Assembly (NCBI GenBank): GCA_902793325.1
Contig: CADBCY010000013.1
Location: 1 to 64,000, forward strand
Source of the DNA: an uncultured Eubacteriales bacterium
GTDB lineage: Bacteria; Bacillota; Clostridia; Christensenellales; Aristaeellaceae
Length of the DNA: 64,000 bases
Direction: 5' to 3'
The first letter of the stretch is position 1; each line of letters starts with the position of its first letter. Position numbers and translations under genes: made by a program. Shown here piece after piece: positions 43,734 to 51,813 of this stretch. A model generated the notes under the pieces. The model ran no database searches, was not told where the DNA came from, and worked only from the letters and a program-made list of their open reading frames with translations.

Positions 43734-45139
43734 ATGGCGCGGCGAAGCGGAGGCGCGACCCAGGACATGACCCGCGGCTCCATCGTGCGGCAGGTGATCC
43801 TGTTCGCGCTGCCGCTGATGCTGGGGAACGTGTTCCAGATGCTCTACAACACGGTGGACTCCATCGTGGTGGGCCAGTTCGTGGGCAAGGAGGCCCTCGC
43901 CGCCGTGGGCAGCACGACGATGATCGTGAACATCGCGGTGTTCTTCTTCAACGGCTTCTCCGTGGGCGCGAGCGTATTGATCAGCCGGCACTTCGGCGCG
44001 GCGCAGGAAACGCTGCGCGGCGCGCAGGGCGGGGGCGCCGACGCCGCCCGGGGGGACATGGACCGCCTGCACGTCGCCGTGGAGACCACCATGGCCATGA
44101 CCTTCGTGTTCGGCGCCGCGTTCACCGCGCTGGGCGTGTTGGGCGTAAGGCCGATGCTGCGCTTCATGAACACCCCGGACGATGTGCTGTCGGACGCCTC
44201 CACCTACCTGACCATCTACTTCGCGGGCATCGCGGGGCTGCTGATCTACAACATGGGCAGCGGCATACTGCGCGCCGTGGGCAACACCACCCGCCCGCTG
44301 ATGTTCCTGGCGCTGACCAGCGTGCTGAACATCCTGCTGGACCTGCTGTTCGTGCTGGGGCTCCACGCGGGCATCGCGGGCGTGGCCTGGGCCACCATAC
44401 TCTCCCAGTTCATCTCGGCGGCCCTGACGCTGGCGCTGCTCACCCGCTCGCGGGACATCTACCGGCTCACCTGGCGCGACCTGCGCGTGGACGTGCCCTC
44501 GCTGCGGCGCATCTTCGCCGTGGGCCTGCCCGCCGCGCTGCAATCGGTGATCACGGCCTTCTCCAACGCCTTCGTGCAATCCTACATCAACTTCTTCGGC
44601 TCCGCGTGCATGGCGGGCTGGGGCAGCTACAACAAGCTGGACATGTTCATCATGCTGCCCATGCAGAGCATGGCGCTGGCGGCCACGACGTTCGTCAGCC
44701 AGAACGTCGGCGCGGGCCAGGAGGCGCGGGCCGCGCGGGGCACGCGGATCACCGTGGCGCTGACGGTGGGCGTGACGGCGGTGATCGCCGCGGGGCTGTT
44801 CCTGTTCGCGGAGCCGGCGGTGGGGCTGTTCTCCCGCGACCCGGCGGTGATCGAATACGGCGCGCTGTTCCTGCACTGCAACGTGTTCTTCCTGCTGTTC
44901 AACTGCGTGAACCACACGCTGGCCGGGGCGCTGCGCGGGCGCGGAGACTCCCGCGGGCCTATGTCATTATGCTGCTGTCCTTCGTGGCCGTGCGGCAGGC
45001 GTACCTGTTCGCCGTCACGCGCTTCGTGGCCAACACCCCCGCGCTGGTGGGCTTCGGCTATCCCGTGGGCTGGATGACCTGCTGCGCGATCGAGCTGCTC
45101 TACGCCCGCTGGCGCCGGCGCCCGACGGCGGCCGCGTAG
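43734..45139 (+). pseudogene. MATE family efflux transporter, frameshifted near the 3' end
   Basis: The reading frame from ATG 43734 (AAGGAGG upstream) encodes an MATE exporter with the usual repeats (LFALPLMLGNVFQMLYNTVD, VGLPAALQSVITAFSNAFV) up to ...GALRGRGDSRGPM at about 44963. It then shifts: the expected continuation VIMLLSFVAVRQAYLF is found in another frame and runs to 45139. Loss of one base around ATGTC (44961-44965) explains it. A Gly/Ala-rich insertion of about 20 residues lies in an early loop. Either a real inactivating mutation of the last two helices or a sequencing/assembly error. Confidence 0.85.
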
Positions 45140-45146
45140 CCATTCA

Positions 45147-45193
45147 AAGAAAAGCCCCGGGTCCGCAATGCGCGAACCCGGGGCCTTTTCTTT
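45147..45193. terminator. Bidirectional terminator between MATE gene and hsp20
   Basis: GCCCCGGGT.. and ..ACCCGGGGC arms flanked by A-rich and T-rich tracts on both sides, between convergent genes. Confidence 0.85.
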
Positions 45194-45210
45194 TCCTGTG
45201 ACTTTTTTCT

Positions 45211-45654
45211 TTAGCCTTCGATCATGATGACCTTCTTTTCGGGAACCTTGCGGGCCTCCACCTTCGGGATGCTCAGGCTCAGCACGCCGTGCTCCAGCTT
45301 GGCGGTGATGTCCTGCTCCGTCAGGGTGTCGCCCACGTAGAAGCTGCGCTGCATCACGCCCGCGTAGCGCTCCTGGCGGATGACCTTGCCCTTCTTCTGC
45401 TCGTCCTCGTCCAGGCCCTTGGCGGCGGTCACGGTCAGGTAGCCGTTCTCCAGGCTCAGCGTGATCTCGTCCTTCTTGAAGCCGGGCAGATCCACGTCCA
45501 CCTCAAAGCGATCCTCGTGCTCGCGCACGTCGGTCTTCATTTCACGCGCCGCGTTCCGGCCGTACAGCCTGCGGTCGATGTTGCGGAATTCCCGCGGCCA
45601 ATCCTCGAAAAACTCGTCGAACAGGTTTTCACCAAAGATACTCGGCATCAACAT
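45211..45654 (-). CDS. Small heat-shock protein, Hsp20 family
   Basis: ATP-independent chaperone that holds unfolding proteins. 147 residues: short N-terminal region with FEDWPREFRNIDRRL, alpha-crystallin domain from about residue 38 (MKTDVREHEDRFEVDVDLPG), and the C-terminal GVLSLSIPKVE strand. The promoter carries a CIRCE-like operator, so HrcA-type heat control is expected; that is unusual enough for hsp20 to note. Confidence 0.95.
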   Translation of the reverse strand: MLMPSIFGENLFDEFFEDWPREFRNIDRRLYGRNAAREMKTDVREHEDRFEVDVDLPGFKKDEITLSLENGYLTVTAAKGLDEDEQKKGKVIRQERYAGVMQRSFYVGDTLTEQDITAKLEHGVLSLSIPKVEARKVPEKKVIMIEG

Positions 45655-45771
45655 AATGAACCCTCCTTTGACCCGCCGCGCGCGCCCGTCGCCGGGATCG
45701 ATCGCACCGGGCCGATCATTGATGCTGAACTCCGGGGGCCCGTGTTTCCGTTCTCCCTCTGTTCGACTCCT

Positions 45772-45813
45772 ATTATACTCTTTTTGTTAGCACTGTCAAG
45801 AGGTGAGTGCTAA
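45772..45813 (-). promoter_or_regulatory. hsp20 promoter with CIRCE element
   Basis: Minus-strand TTGACA (45794-45799) and TATAAT (45772-45777), 16 bases apart. 45787-45813 reads TTAGCACTG, nine bases, GAGTGCTAA: the HrcA-binding CIRCE inverted repeat with a single mismatch, overlapping the -35. Confidence 0.9.
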
Positions 45814-45866
45814 TTTGGCGATGAACAATCTGTGAACGTTTTTGCGGCGTTCGATGCGGCCCTGCA

Positions 45867-46448
45867 TCACGGGGTGCATCCGCCCTCGCCGTCGATCTTG
45901 CGGCGGCTCCAGTCGTCCACCGCGGCGCGGATGCGCGCCAGCGTGGGCGAGGCGTCCATCTGCTCCTTGCCGTAGGTGAACTGGAGGTCGTACTCCAGCG
46001 GCAGCCAGGTGGAGAGGTCGGACTCGTTGTGTGCGATCAGCGCCTCCAGCCGGTCCAGCGACTTGTACAGCTTCGCCTCGGGGGTCTGCAGGGCGTCCAT
46101 CTCCTCAAGCAGCGCCTGCCACTCGCCGCGCTGCGGCTCCGGGAAGCCGGCCACCCAGTCGGCGAGCAGCGCGTCCTCCTTCGCCCCGTCGCCCTTCGTC
46201 TTGACGAAGGTGGGGATGTCGCCGGTGAAGGCCTCGCCCAGGTCGTGGATCAGGCACATGCGCACCACGCGGTTCATGTCGCAGGCCGCGAACTCCGCCT
46301 CGCCGGAGAGCAGCATGGCCGTGAGCGCCAGCCGCCAGCTATGGTCGGCGACGCTCTCCCGGCGGTCGGGCAGGGTCCAGCAGTGGCGCGGGCTGGTCTT
46401 CAGCCGCGCCGCCACGTTCAGTATGGACAGGAGCTGTTCAGGGGTCAT
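45867..46448 (-). CDS. HD-domain phosphohydrolase (YfbR/HDDC2-like)
   Basis: 193 residues from ATG 46448 (GGAGG 7 bases upstream). HD-domain motifs: HCWTL, ESVADHSWRLAL, IHDLGEAFTGDIPTF and the later SLDRLEALIAHNE. Relatives of this type are deoxynucleoside 5'-monophosphate phosphatases. It stands alone between hsp20 and the vWA lipoprotein gene. Exact substrate unknown. Confidence 0.87.
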   Translation of the reverse strand: MTPEQLLSILNVAARLKTSPRHCWTLPDRRESVADHSWRLALTAMLLSGEAEFAACDMNRVVRMCLIHDLGEAFTGDIPTFVKTKGDGAKEDALLADWVAGFPEPQRGEWQALLEEMDALQTPEAKLYKSLDRLEALIAHNESDLSTWLPLEYDLQFTYGKEQMDASPTLARIRAAVDDWSRRKIDGEGGCTP

Positions 46449-46542
46449 GGGAAAGCCTCCTCTCGGGGTCGGTGGTAACGTTCCGCCTCTATTCAACCAC
46501 GATCCCGCCCCCGCTGTCAAGCCCCGCCGGACGGCCGGACAG

Positions 46543-46579
46543 AAAAAACCGGGGCCGCCCCTCCACGGGACGGCCCCGG
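46543..46579 (-). terminator. Terminator of the vWA lipoprotein gene
   Basis: Minus-strand stem CCGGGGCCGTCC with GGGCGGCCCCGG around a short loop, then TTTTTT. It begins 14 bases after the stop. Confidence 0.85.
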
Positions 46580-46592
46580 CGCACGGCGTCGG

Positions 46593-48266
46593 TCAGTCCT
46601 TCAACTGCTCCGCCCGCTGGGCGATCTTCACCAGGCTGAACAGCTCTTCCCTGTAGTCGTCGTCCAACTGCGTGCGCTTCAGCAGGTCCAGCACGTCGGC
46701 GTACCCGACGTCGCCGATGAAGTCGCTGCGGCCCAGCAGCATGCCGAACTCCGCCACGGCGGAGGCGAACAGCACGTCCTCCGAGGGAGTCTGGGCGACG
46801 TCGTCCTGGCCCACCGCGCGGGTCTGCAGCTTGCTCTCCGCGCCGCCGGGCTCCTTGTAGCGGATGGACAGCGTCAGCCACTCGTCCCCCGCCGCCGCGT
46901 CGGTCAGCGCGCTGGTCTGGTACTTGAGGCCGGAATCCGCGCCGCCCTCCTTCGCGGGCAGCAGCTCGTACAGCACGGTCACCGTCGCGCCCGCGCCGAC
47001 TTCGCCGGCGTCCTTTTTGTCGTCCTCGAAGTCCTCGTCGGCCAGGGCGCGGTTCTCGTAGCCCACCTGCCGCCAGGCGGCGACCTTCGCGGGGTTGAAC
47101 TCGATCTGGAACTTCACGTCGTCGGCCACGGCGTACAGGGTCTGGGTCATCTCCTCCACCAGCACCTTGCGGGCCTCCAGGATGGAGTCGATATAGTAGT
47201 AGTTGCCGTTGCCGTCGTCGGCCAGGGTCTCCATCTTGGTGTCCTTGTAGTTGCCGTCGCCGAAGCCCAGCACGGACAGGTACACGCCCGTCTCCTTCTT
47301 CTTCGACACGTAGTCGTGCAGGTCGCTCTCGCTGGTGATGCCCACGTTCAGGTCGCCGTCGGAGCACATGATCACGCGGTTGTTGCCCTTCGCGCGGTAG
47401 GAGCGCATCGCCACCTCGTAGGCCTGCTCCAGGCCGCGCTGGCCGTCGGTGTAGCCCATGGCCTCCAGGGATTCGATGGCGGCGATGATCCTGCCCTTGT
47501 CCTTCACCGGGTTCGCGCCCTCGATCAGCACGCGCTCGCCGTCGGAGTAGGTGCAGATGGACAGCGTGTCCTTCTCGGTGAGCTGGTCGGTCAGCATCGT
47601 CAGCGCCCGCTTCACCAGGGGCAGCTTGTTCGGCTCGTCCATGGAGCCGGACACGTCGATGAGGAACACCAGGTTCGAGCCCTCGTCGGCGATCTCCGGC
47701 GCGTCCGCGGCCCGGATGCCCAGCATCAGCAGCTTGGCGTCGGCGTTCCAGGGGCAGTCGGCGATCTGCGCCGTCACGCCGAAGCGGTCGTCCCCGGTGG
47801 GCGCGTCGTAGTGGTAGCGGAAGTAATTCAGCATCTCCTCCACCCGCACCGCGCCGGCGGGGATATCCTCGGGCGTCCAGCCGTTGTTCAGCATGCGCCG
47901 CAGGTTGCAGTAGGAGGCGGTATCGACGTCCGCGGAGAAGGTGCTCAGCGGGCTGGTGCTCACGTTGCGGAAGCCGTTCTCCACCACGCTGGCGTACTCC
48001 TCGGTGTTGAAGTCCGGCTCGGCCATGGCGCCCTTCATCGCGTTGGGCGCCGCCAGGCTGTACATCTCCATCGCGCCGGCGCCGTCCATGGCCTCGTATT
48101 CCTCCACGTCCGCGTACAGATAGCCGTCGTCGACGTCCGCCTCCGCGTCGGTATCATTCGCTTCCGTCGATACTCGTGTCGCACGCAGCACGGGCAACAG
48201 CGCGCAGCCGGACAGCAGCGCCGCGGTCAGCAGCAGCGCCAGGGTCAGCAGGAACCATTTCTTCAC
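46593..48266 (-). CDS. vWA-domain lipoprotein (YfbK-like)
   Basis: 557 residues from GTG 48266, giving a typical lipoprotein signal with lipobox LSGC (Cys near residue 21); a GTG three codons earlier is the alternative. Then a YfbK-type N-terminal region (FSADVDTASYCNLRRMLNNG), a von Willebrand A domain with the MIDAS motif DVSGSM, and the C-terminal DUF3520-like domain (ADDVKFQIEFNPAKVAAWR). Proteins of this family are metal-ion-dependent adhesion or scaffold proteins of unclear role. Own terminator downstream. Confidence 0.9.
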   Translation of the reverse strand: MKKWFLLTLALLLTAALLSGCALLPVLRATRVSTEANDTDAEADVDDGYLYADVEEYEAMDGAGAMEMYSLAAPNAMKGAMAEPDFNTEEYASVVENGFRNVSTSPLSTFSADVDTASYCNLRRMLNNGWTPEDIPAGAVRVEEMLNYFRYHYDAPTGDDRFGVTAQIADCPWNADAKLLMLGIRAADAPEIADEGSNLVFLIDVSGSMDEPNKLPLVKRALTMLTDQLTEKDTLSICTYSDGERVLIEGANPVKDKGRIIAAIESLEAMGYTDGQRGLEQAYEVAMRSYRAKGNNRVIMCSDGDLNVGITSESDLHDYVSKKKETGVYLSVLGFGDGNYKDTKMETLADDGNGNYYYIDSILEARKVLVEEMTQTLYAVADDVKFQIEFNPAKVAAWRQVGYENRALADEDFEDDKKDAGEVGAGATVTVLYELLPAKEGGADSGLKYQTSALTDAAAGDEWLTLSIRYKEPGGAESKLQTRAVGQDDVAQTPSEDVLFASAVAEFGMLLGRSDFIGDVGYADVLDLLKRTQLDDDYREELFSLVKIAQRAEQLKD

Positions 48267-48442
48267 AGTGAACACTTCCCTTCTCGCTTTGTTTTGACCC
48301 TTTGACGCGCCCCCGTGGAAAAAGGTTCCACGGCGCGGAGGGTCGTCGACGCCGCATCATTCTTATAGGAAAAATCCGGCGCCATAAGCGCTGCTTATAC
48401 TCGAATCAATATATTTATTGACAGGAAAACTCGCAGGAAAAC

Positions 48443-48471
48443 TTGCAATATTGCAAATATTTTGTTATAAT
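48443..48471 (+). promoter_or_regulatory. Promoter with palindromic operator for the HPr-like gene
   Basis: TTGCAA (48443-48448) and TATAAT (48466-48471), 17 bases apart. The -35 is half of a perfect 14-base palindrome, TTGCAATATTGCAA (48443-48456), a plausible repressor site. The rest of the 260-base gap back to the vWA gene holds an ATAAGC/GCTTAT hairpin and otherwise nothing recognised. Confidence 0.7.
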
Positions 48472-48526
48472 AAAACTCGCGATAAATACGTTCACTGTGT
48501 AATCAAATCCGACAGGAGGTGATCCC

Positions 48527-48754
48527 GTGCAGACCTTCGACATCCTTCTGGGCGCTACTGACGACGTGCGGCGCTTCGTCAACCTCTCCAACCGCTACGC
48601 GTTTTCCATCGCGCTGCGGCAGGACCGCGCGCTCATCGACGCCAAATCGCTGCTGGGAATCCTCAGCCTGGATCTCACGAAGCCCATCACCGTGGAGGTC
48701 TACTCCTCCCACTGCCAGGAGTTTCTCGACGAGCTCGCCGCCTACGCTCCCTGA
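48527..48754 (+). CDS. HPr-family protein lacking the phospho-histidine
   Basis: 75 residues, GTG start with GGAGGTG upstream. It has the HPr fold pattern with the second-site motif DAKSLLGILSLDL (Ser41 in the position of HPr Ser-46), but the usual HARPA active-site loop is replaced by TDDVR, so it cannot carry phosphate on His-15. Similar to Crh in that it may act only through the regulatory serine. Followed after 40 bases by a Cys-rich small gene. Confidence 0.85.
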   Translation: MQTFDILLGATDDVRRFVNLSNRYAFSIALRQDRALIDAKSLLGILSLDLTKPITVEVYSSHCQEFLDELAAYAP

Positions 48755-48794
48755 CGTTCCCGCACGACCGACCGCCCGAAAGGAGCGACGCGCC

Positions 48795-48929
48795 ATGTTG
48801 GACCGGACCTGCGCCACCTGCCCCGACCGGCAGGAAAACTACTGCGGCTGCTATGACACCTATCTCGACCTGCGCGCCGGAGGCTGGGAGCCCTGCTACC
48901 CCTGCGGCACGGAAACGGACATGGACTGA
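48795..48929 (+). CDS. Cys-rich microprotein (44 residues)
   Basis: Starts at ATG 48795 with AAAGGAG upstream. Six cysteines in three pairs (CATC, CGC, CYPC) with Tyr and Asp between them suggest a small zinc- or iron-binding protein. Its position, ribosome site and the terminator just after the stop support it as a real gene in one transcript with the HPr-like gene. I do not recognise the family. Confidence 0.7.
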   Translation: MLDRTCATCPDRQENYCGCYDTYLDLRAGGWEPCYPCGTETDMD

Positions 48930-48930
48930 C

Positions 48931-48966
48931 GAAAAAACGCAAGGACGCGCGCCTTGCGTTTTTTCG
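48931..48966. terminator. Bidirectional terminator after the Cys-rich microprotein gene
   Basis: AAAAAACGCAAGG and CCTTGCGTTTTTT arms, immediately after the stop codon. Confidence 0.92.
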
Positions 48967-48973
48967 TGAAGGC

Positions 48974-49008
48974 AAAACGCCCCCGGCGCGATGCGTCCGG
49001 GGGCGTTT
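48974..49008 (-). terminator. Terminator of the sugar operon (mtlD end)
   Basis: AAACGCCCCCGG/CCGGGGGCGTTT hairpin, 31 bases beyond the mtlD stop on the minus strand, followed by TTTTGCC. It also works as a second stop for the plus-strand transcript. Confidence 0.8.
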
Positions 49009-49038
49009 CCATTTGTGGTTTCCCATGCTCCGCCAAGG

Positions 49039-50193
49039 CTACTCCGCCCATGCCTCCCGGATGCGCGCGAACAGCGGCTCGTCGGGGGCGAGGCCCATGT
49101 AGCGCTCCAGCACGGCGTCGATGCCGCCCTCCCGCAGCGCCTTCTGCACCTCGGGGGCGGTGGCGTCCTCGGCGCGGTCGAACTTCAGCGCCGCGACGAT
49201 GCCCTTCACGATGGGCGACGGGTCCACGCCCTGCTCCATGGCGAACAGCGCCGCGCCCACGATGCGGTCGTTCCGGCGGAGCTTGCGCACCGGGTCCGCG
49301 CCGACGCGGGCCACGGTGTCCTTCAGCGCCCTGTTCTGGAAGCGGAACAGCAGGTCGGTGACGTTCGATTCCACGTTCTCGCGCACGCCCTCGCCGAACT
49401 TCTTCACCAGGGCCGCCGCGCTGGTCATCATGGACGCCTTCGCCGCGGCGTAGATCTCCGGGTCGGCGATGGCCTGCCAGATGTACTCGTAGCCCTTCTC
49501 ATACCCCAGGTACGCGCACAGCGCGTGGCCGCCGTTGTGCAAAAACAGCTTGCGCTTGATGTAGAATTCGAACGGCGTGTAGGGGATCAGCCCGACGAGG
49601 TCGGGGATCTCGCCCCGGAAGGCGTCCTTATCGACGGGCAGCTCGGCGTAGGGCTCCACGCAGATGAGCAGCTTGTCCTTCGCGCGCATCTCCGGGGTCA
49701 GCGGCGGCACCATCCTGCCGATGGACGCCTCGACCAGCCCGAGGTTCGCGTCCGCCCAGGCGCGCTGCCCGTCGGTCAGCTTCTCGTTGATCCAGCCGCG
49801 CATCAGCTCGTCCGCGCCCAACTGGTTTTCGCAGAGGATGATGTCCAGGGGCCGGCCGGTGCGCTCCATGCGCGCGACCACGCCCTTCGCGATCACCGGG
49901 GCGATCTTCGGCAGCACGTTCACGCCCACCGCCGTGGCCATGATCTCGCAGTTCACGATCTCGTCGATGGCCCGGTCCGTCAGCGAATTTACCGCGCGCA
50001 CGGGCTTCACGGTGGTATCCGTTTCGCCCTCGTTGGACACGATGCGCACCGTGTACTCGCCGCGGGCGTTCATCTCGTCGATGATGTCCTGCATGATGTC
50101 CAGGAAGCAGACCTCGTAGCCCGAGTCCGCGAATACCTTGCCGATAAACCCGCGGCCGATGTTGCCGCCGCCGTACATTACCGCCGTCTTCAT
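49039..50193 (-). CDS. Mannitol-1-phosphate 5-dehydrogenase family protein
   Basis: NAD-dependent polyol-phosphate dehydrogenase of the long-chain mannitol dehydrogenase family. 384 residues with GGGNIGRGFIG nucleotide-binding motif at residues 8-18, the central LFLHNGGHALCAYLGY with the catalytic Lys/His region (YIKRKLFLHNGGHA). GGAGG lies 9 bases before the ATG. It is third in the operon after the isomerase and kinase, so it may act on a phosphorylated ketose other than fructose-6-phosphate; no PTS gene is present. Confidence 0.9.
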   Translation of the reverse strand: MKTAVMYGGGNIGRGFIGKVFADSGYEVCFLDIMQDIIDEMNARGEYTVRIVSNEGETDTTVKPVRAVNSLTDRAIDEIVNCEIMATAVGVNVLPKIAPVIAKGVVARMERTGRPLDIILCENQLGADELMRGWINEKLTDGQRAWADANLGLVEASIGRMVPPLTPEMRAKDKLLICVEPYAELPVDKDAFRGEIPDLVGLIPYTPFEFYIKRKLFLHNGGHALCAYLGYEKGYEYIWQAIADPEIYAAAKASMMTSAAALVKKFGEGVRENVESNVTDLLFRFQNRALKDTVARVGADPVRKLRRNDRIVGAALFAMEQGVDPSPIVKGIVAALKFDRAEDATAPEVQKALREGGIDAVLERYMGLAPDEPLFARIREAWAE

Positions 50194-50208
50194 GACGCTC
50201 TTCCTCCC

Positions 50209-51708
50209 TTATACCAGCGGCCGCACCGCACGGTAGACGTTTTCGTAGCGCTCGTAGATCTTCATGTACTTCTCATGCATCTCCGGGCGGGGGGCGTAGG
50301 TGTGAATCTCCTCCACCATGTGGCCCGCGGCGTCCTGCAAATCCTGAAATACGCCGACGGCCACGCCGGTGAGCATGGCGCTGCCCACGGTGCCCGCGTC
50401 GGCGGTCCTGAGCGCCACGATGGGGATGTTCAGCATGTCCGCCTTCATCTGCATCCACTCGGCGCTCTTCGCGCCGCCGCCGGTGGCGTGGAGCTTCTCA
50501 AAGCGCACGCCGGAATCCTTCAGCGCGCGGGCGTTCAGCACCATCTCGTAGGCCACGCCCTCCATGCAGCCGCGGTAGAGCTCCGGCACGCCGGTGTCCA
50601 CGGTCAGGCCCAGCACCGCGCCCTTCGAGCCGGTGTCCATGTAGGGCGTCGCCGCGCCGGCGAAGTGCGGCAGCACCAGCAGGCCCGAGGGCTCCTCGCC
50701 GTGCTCGGCGCGGTAGGCGTTCTCCAGCAGCTCGTTGGGGGAAATGCCCTGCGCCTTCGCGGCCTTCTTCTCATCCTTCGCCAACTGGCCCACGCACCAG
50801 TCGATCAGCGCGCCGCCGGTATAGGAGAAGGCGTAGGCCACGTACTTGCCGGGCACCACGTAGGGCACCACGGAGAAGTAGCCCCTGTACATGGCCTCGA
50901 TGTCGGGCATGGAATCGTAGATGGGCGTCAGGCACTCCGTGGTGCCGGCGCCGTCCACGGCCACGGAGCCGTCGAAGGCCCCCGCGCCGACCGCCGCCGC
51001 CACCTGGTCGTGGCTGACGGACACCACCGTCACGCCCTCCGGCAGGCCCACGCGCCGCGCGGCCTCCGCCGTCAGGCAGCCCGCCGGGGTACCCGTGGGC
51101 ACGGGCCGGGACATGAGGTTCACGTCGATGCCCGCGGCCTCGAACACCTCCGCGCTCCAGCACAGGTCCCGGATGTCGAGGCCCATGGTGCGGGTGGCGA
51201 GGGAGTAGTCGATCTGCGCGACGCCGGTCAGGTGGAACACCACGTAGTCCTCCATCAGGAACGCATGCTTCGCCTGGGCGTATACCTCGGGCCGGTGGGC
51301 CTTGATCCACATCATCTTCGGGACGCTGTACATCTCGTGGGGGCGCAGGCCGGTGACCCGCGCGATGTGCATCTCGCCCAGCTTCTCCGACAGCGCCTTT
51401 ACCTCTTCCGCGCCGCGGGGATCGGTGTACAGCATGGCGTTGTGCAGGGGCTTTCCCGCGCCGTCGGTCATGACGAAGGTCTCGCCGAAGGAGGTGATGC
51501 CCACGCCGCCGATGTCCGGGTACTGCGCCGCCATCTCCTCGAGCACGCCGTACACGCCGTCCATGATGGTCGATACGTCGATCTCGTGCCCCGTCACCTT
51601 CCGGCGCACCGGGTATTCCCGGTAGGCCTTGCCAAGATATGCCCCGTTCTCATCGAACACCGTGCACTTGCAGCCGGTGGTGCCGATATCGAGTCCTGCG
51701 ATCTTCAT
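50209..51708 (-). CDS. FGGY-family carbohydrate kinase
   Basis: 499-residue sugar kinase (xylulokinase/fuculokinase-like). ATP-binding GLDIGTTGCKC at residues 5-15, the sugar-binding HDQ segment VSVSHDQVAAAVGAGA, the DGAGTTECLTP phosphate loop, and C-terminal ATGGGAKSAEWMQMKADM. GGAGG precedes the ATG. It lies between the isomerase and the polyol-phosphate dehydrogenase genes, so it probably phosphorylates the ketose made by the isomerase. The exact sugar cannot be read from sequence. Confidence 0.9.
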   Translation of the reverse strand: MKIAGLDIGTTGCKCTVFDENGAYLGKAYREYPVRRKVTGHEIDVSTIMDGVYGVLEEMAAQYPDIGGVGITSFGETFVMTDGAGKPLHNAMLYTDPRGAEEVKALSEKLGEMHIARVTGLRPHEMYSVPKMMWIKAHRPEVYAQAKHAFLMEDYVVFHLTGVAQIDYSLATRTMGLDIRDLCWSAEVFEAAGIDVNLMSRPVPTGTPAGCLTAEAARRVGLPEGVTVVSVSHDQVAAAVGAGAFDGSVAVDGAGTTECLTPIYDSMPDIEAMYRGYFSVVPYVVPGKYVAYAFSYTGGALIDWCVGQLAKDEKKAAKAQGISPNELLENAYRAEHGEEPSGLLVLPHFAGAATPYMDTGSKGAVLGLTVDTGVPELYRGCMEGVAYEMVLNARALKDSGVRFEKLHATGGGAKSAEWMQMKADMLNIPIVALRTADAGTVGSAMLTGVAVGVFQDLQDAAGHMVEEIHTYAPRPEMHEKYMKIYERYENVYRAVRPLV

Positions 51709-51724
51709 AGCAAACCTCCGTTAT

Positions 51725-51806
51725 CCGGAACGAGGAATCGGAAACGCGGCGTGGACCTAGCAATCCTCGGGGATTCCCTGCGCCGTTTCCAATTCCTCAT
51801 TCCCGG
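51725..51806. repeat. Long imperfect inverted repeat with heptamer periodicity, kinase-isomerase gap
   Basis: The arm at 51725-51751 (beginning CCGGAACGAGGAATCGGAAA) pairs with 51781-51806 (ending CAATTCCTCATTCCCGG), about 22 of 26 positions. The right arm reads in 7-base steps TTTCCAA, TTCCTCA, TTCCCGG, TTCCCAA. The loop itself can form AATCC/GGATT. It sits inside the operon between isomerase stop and kinase start. Confidence 0.75.
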
Positions 51807-51813
51807 TTCCCAA

